From NCBI GenBank assembly GCA_038321775.1, contig JBBQFI010000001.1:434001-498000 (forward strand): a stretch of 64,000 bases of DNA, read 5' to 3'. This document shows, piece after piece, positions 62,331 to 64,000 of the stretch (its first letter is position 1; each line of letters opens with the position of its first letter). This DNA comes from JBBQFI01 sp038321775 (GTDB taxonomy: Bacteria > Verrucomicrobiota > Verrucomicrobiia > Chthoniobacterales > UBA10450). A model generated the notes under the pieces. That model was not told where the DNA came from, searched no databases, and worked only from the letters and a program-made list of their open reading frames with translations. The translations under genes were made by a program, and so were the position numbers.

Positions 62331-63107
62331 ATGCGCGATCCATTCTCCGACAATCAGCAGAACTTTGTAAGTGTGAAAACAATCGACGTTTTAGGCACGG
62401 CTTTGGTCCCGACCACGTATGCGGAATTTGCCAGCTATTGCGAGCAATTGGCGAAGCAGGAAGGCACATGGGTCGTCAATATGACCAACACCCAGGTCGT
62501 GACCATGCGCCGGCATTCTGCGGAGTTCCGCAAGCTGACGGATAACGTCGATTTTTTCATTCCAGACGGCATGCCGCTGATCTGGTGTTTGAATCGGCGC
62601 GGCGCGAATCTTCGCGACCGCGTTTACGGCCCGACTTTCATGCGGAAGGTCTTGCAGGACTCATCCGGCTTCACGCACTACTTGTTAGGCGGCTCTGACC
62701 AAACGGGCAGCGAACTGCGCCGGCGATTTTCCGATGCGAAATTTATCGGAGCGTTTCACGGCAACAGCAACAAGGAAGGCGTTCTCGAAGGAGATGCGGA
62801 ACACAACGTCGTCGAAGAAATAAATCGGCTTTCGCCAGATTTTATCTGGATTGGGCTCGGCACACCGAAACAGGATTGGTGGATTTATCGGCACAAAAGT
62901 CAGATCAAACGCGGAGTCATTCTCGCGGTCGGTTTTGCGTTCGATGTCAACGCCGGCGCGAAAAAAGACGCACCGCTCTGGATGCAGCGAAATGGATTGA
63001 CCTGGGTATTTCGCCTCGCAACCGAACCCAGGCGTTTGTTAGGCCGCTATCTCAAATACAACACGCTTTTTCTTTACTATCTCGTTAGGGAAAAATTCGG
63101 GATCTAA
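62331..63107 (+). CDS. WecG/TagA/CpsF-type glycosyltransferase
   Basis: 258 aa. It shows the family's NMTNTQVVTMRRHSAEFRK, DFFIPDGMPLIWCLNRRG and the conserved PDFIWIGLGTPKQDWWIYRH. These enzymes transfer ManNAcA, ManNAc or GlcNAc to a lipid-linked intermediate, an early step of EPS or teichoic acid synthesis. The gene lies beside the exosortase. It ends 5 bp before the convergent mutL stop. The octamer gives LVREK at 63082. Confidence 0.88.
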   Translation: MRDPFSDNQQNFVSVKTIDVLGTALVPTTYAEFASYCEQLAKQEGTWVVNMTNTQVVTMRRHSAEFRKLTDNVDFFIPDGMPLIWCLNRRGANLRDRVYGPTFMRKVLQDSSGFTHYLLGGSDQTGSELRRRFSDAKFIGAFHGNSNKEGVLEGDAEHNVVEEINRLSPDFIWIGLGTPKQDWWIYRHKSQIKRGVILAVGFAFDVNAGAKKDAPLWMQRNGLTWVFRLATEPRRLLGRYLKYNTLFLYYLVREKFGI

Positions 63108-63112
63108 AAAGG

Positions 63113-64000
63113 TCAGACTTTCCGGCCGAATTTTTTCTCGAGCTCGTTTAACGAAATCTGAATCATGGTGGGACGCCCGTGCGGGCAGCAATATGGCAGA
63201 TCGCAATCGAGAAGATCGCGAATCAGTCTTTCGATTTCGAGATTGCGCAGGGGATCGTTCGCCTTCACCGCGTGACGGCACACGGTCTTGGCGATCATGT
63301 CTTCCCCGAGACGCATGGCCGAGCTGCTGTTACTCGCGCTTTTCAAACCGTCGATGACTTCGCGCATGAACTGCACGGGGTTCGATGTGTTCAAGAAAGT
63401 CGGCAGACTGTCGATCTTGAAAGTGTTCGCTCCGAAAAATTCGATGCCGATTCCCATTTTTTGCAGCGTAGGAATATTGCGATCCACCCATTCGGCATCG
63501 CGCGGCGCAAGATCAAAAATTAGCGGGAGCAATAGGCGCTGCGAAGGCACACCCTGCTCTTCCATGCGACGGCGAAGTTCTTCGAAAAGGATTCGCTCGT
63601 GCGCCGCATGTTGGTCGACGAGGACAAGTCCCTCCTCATTTTCCATGAGCACGTAAAGTCGGTTCAGGACGCCGATGATTTGAAATTGTTTGGCGCGCGG
63701 CGGCGCCAGGGCAGCGTGATGATCATCTTCTCGTTGCGCGAGACGCGCGGCGAGGCCCGGCTCTTCGCGTTCAATCGGAAGCATCGGTATCGTCGGGATT
63801 GTTGCTTCCGGTTGATGAAACGCGGGCCCGGACGGAAAGGCAGAGGGCGTTTCAGTGGGAAATTGCGCAGTGCCGGAATCAACGACCCCGATTTCGGCGG
63901 GTGCATCAAATCGCTTCTGCCAGTCGTGCCTTCCACCCTCGAGGGTTTGGCGAATTTTTTCGACAACGGCTTCGCGCACACCGGCCGGATCGCGAAAACG
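63113..64000 (-). CDS. mutL: DNA mismatch repair protein MutL, C-terminal part (5' end outside window)
   Basis: 296 codons are visible and the N-terminal ATPase domain lies off the right edge. The segment FRDPAGVREAVVEKI marks the end of the conserved N-terminal half. A Pro-rich linker follows and then the dimerisation/endonuclease domain with the metal motif LVDQHAAHERILFEEL (DQHAx2Ex4E) and CPHGRPTMIQIS near the end. The motifs indicate a nicking-type MutL. Length of the C-terminal domain is normal. Confidence 0.92.
   Translation of the reverse strand, partial: RFRDPAGVREAVVEKIRQTLEGGRHDWQKRFDAPAEIGVVDSGTAQFPTETPSAFPSGPAFHQPEATIPTIPMLPIEREEPGLAARLAQREDDHHAALAPPRAKQFQIIGVLNRLYVLMENEEGLVLVDQHAAHERILFEELRRRMEEQGVPSQRLLLPLIFDLAPRDAEWVDRNIPTLQKMGIGIEFFGANTFKIDSLPTFLNTSNPVQFMREVIDGLKSASNSSSAMRLGEDMIAKTVCRHAVKANDPLRNLEIERLIRDLLDCDLPYCCPHGRPTMIQISLNELEKKFGRKV

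Overview
The window looks like a piece of a chromosome from a soil-type Verrucomicrobiota bacterium, perhaps Chthoniobacterales-like. This is an inference from gene content: exosortase with EpsI, DUF362 beside a squalene-synthase-type enzyme, long-form IspH, zwf-opcA, many small lipoproteins, and remnants of surface proteins of a kind I associate with this phylum. There is no rRNA or tRNA gene to confirm it, and I see no CRISPR array, integrase or intact insertion sequence.

Layout. 1-2.2 kb: the end of a copper/silver-type efflux operon on the minus strand (outer-membrane channel, heavy-metal-binding lipoprotein, small Cys/His protein). 2.2-6.8 kb: YihY membrane protein, an MFS transporter, a fluoride-resistance unit (fluoride riboswitch, crcB, DUF190), acpS and pdxJ. 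6.9-11.6 kb: an accessory, partly decayed stretch with three gene remnants (surface-protein C-terminus, S74 chaperone domain, LuxR-type HTH), small hypothetical genes, a TPR protein and Cys-rich secreted peptides. 11.7-34.2 kb: mostly housekeeping genes. These are modA, ispH, an L,D-transpeptidase, two tandem LpxL-type acyltransferases, a tyrosine phosphatase-GlyA fusion, zwf-opcA, queA, a uracil-DNA glycosylase, a squalene-synthase-like enzyme with DUF362, hemW, uppS, purA, an M23 peptidase, uppP and glnB. 34.2-63.1 kb: a large exopolysaccharide/O-antigen region. It has GDP-mannose dehydratase, an ABC exporter permease, UDP-galactopyranose mutase, a beta-helix protein, a Wzx-type flippase, a Wzy-like polymerase/ligase, about ten glycosyltransferases, four methyltransferases, a HAD-UbiA prenyltransferase, exosortase, EpsI and a WecG/TagA-type transferase. 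63.1 kb to the end: the C-terminal part of mutL.

How the genes fit together. The envelope theme is strong: uppS and uppP supply and recycle undecaprenyl phosphate, the EPS genes build lipid-linked glycans on it, the LpxL-like enzymes acylate lipid A, and the transpeptidase and M23 enzyme remodel peptidoglycan.

The most unusual signal is not a gene. The octamer CCTAACGA / TCGTTAGG occurs 25 times by hand count, against roughly 2 expected by chance. It lies in both orientations and mostly inside coding sequences, where it forces uncommon TTA, CTA and AGG codons. In places it forms inverted-repeat hairpins. It is absent from about 14 kb of the polysaccharide cluster. This is how a DNA uptake sequence or another genome-wide recognition word would look. 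Other notable items are the phosphatase-GlyA fusion, a possible attenuator before purA, and an arylsulfotransferase-like protein with a dockerin-like tail.
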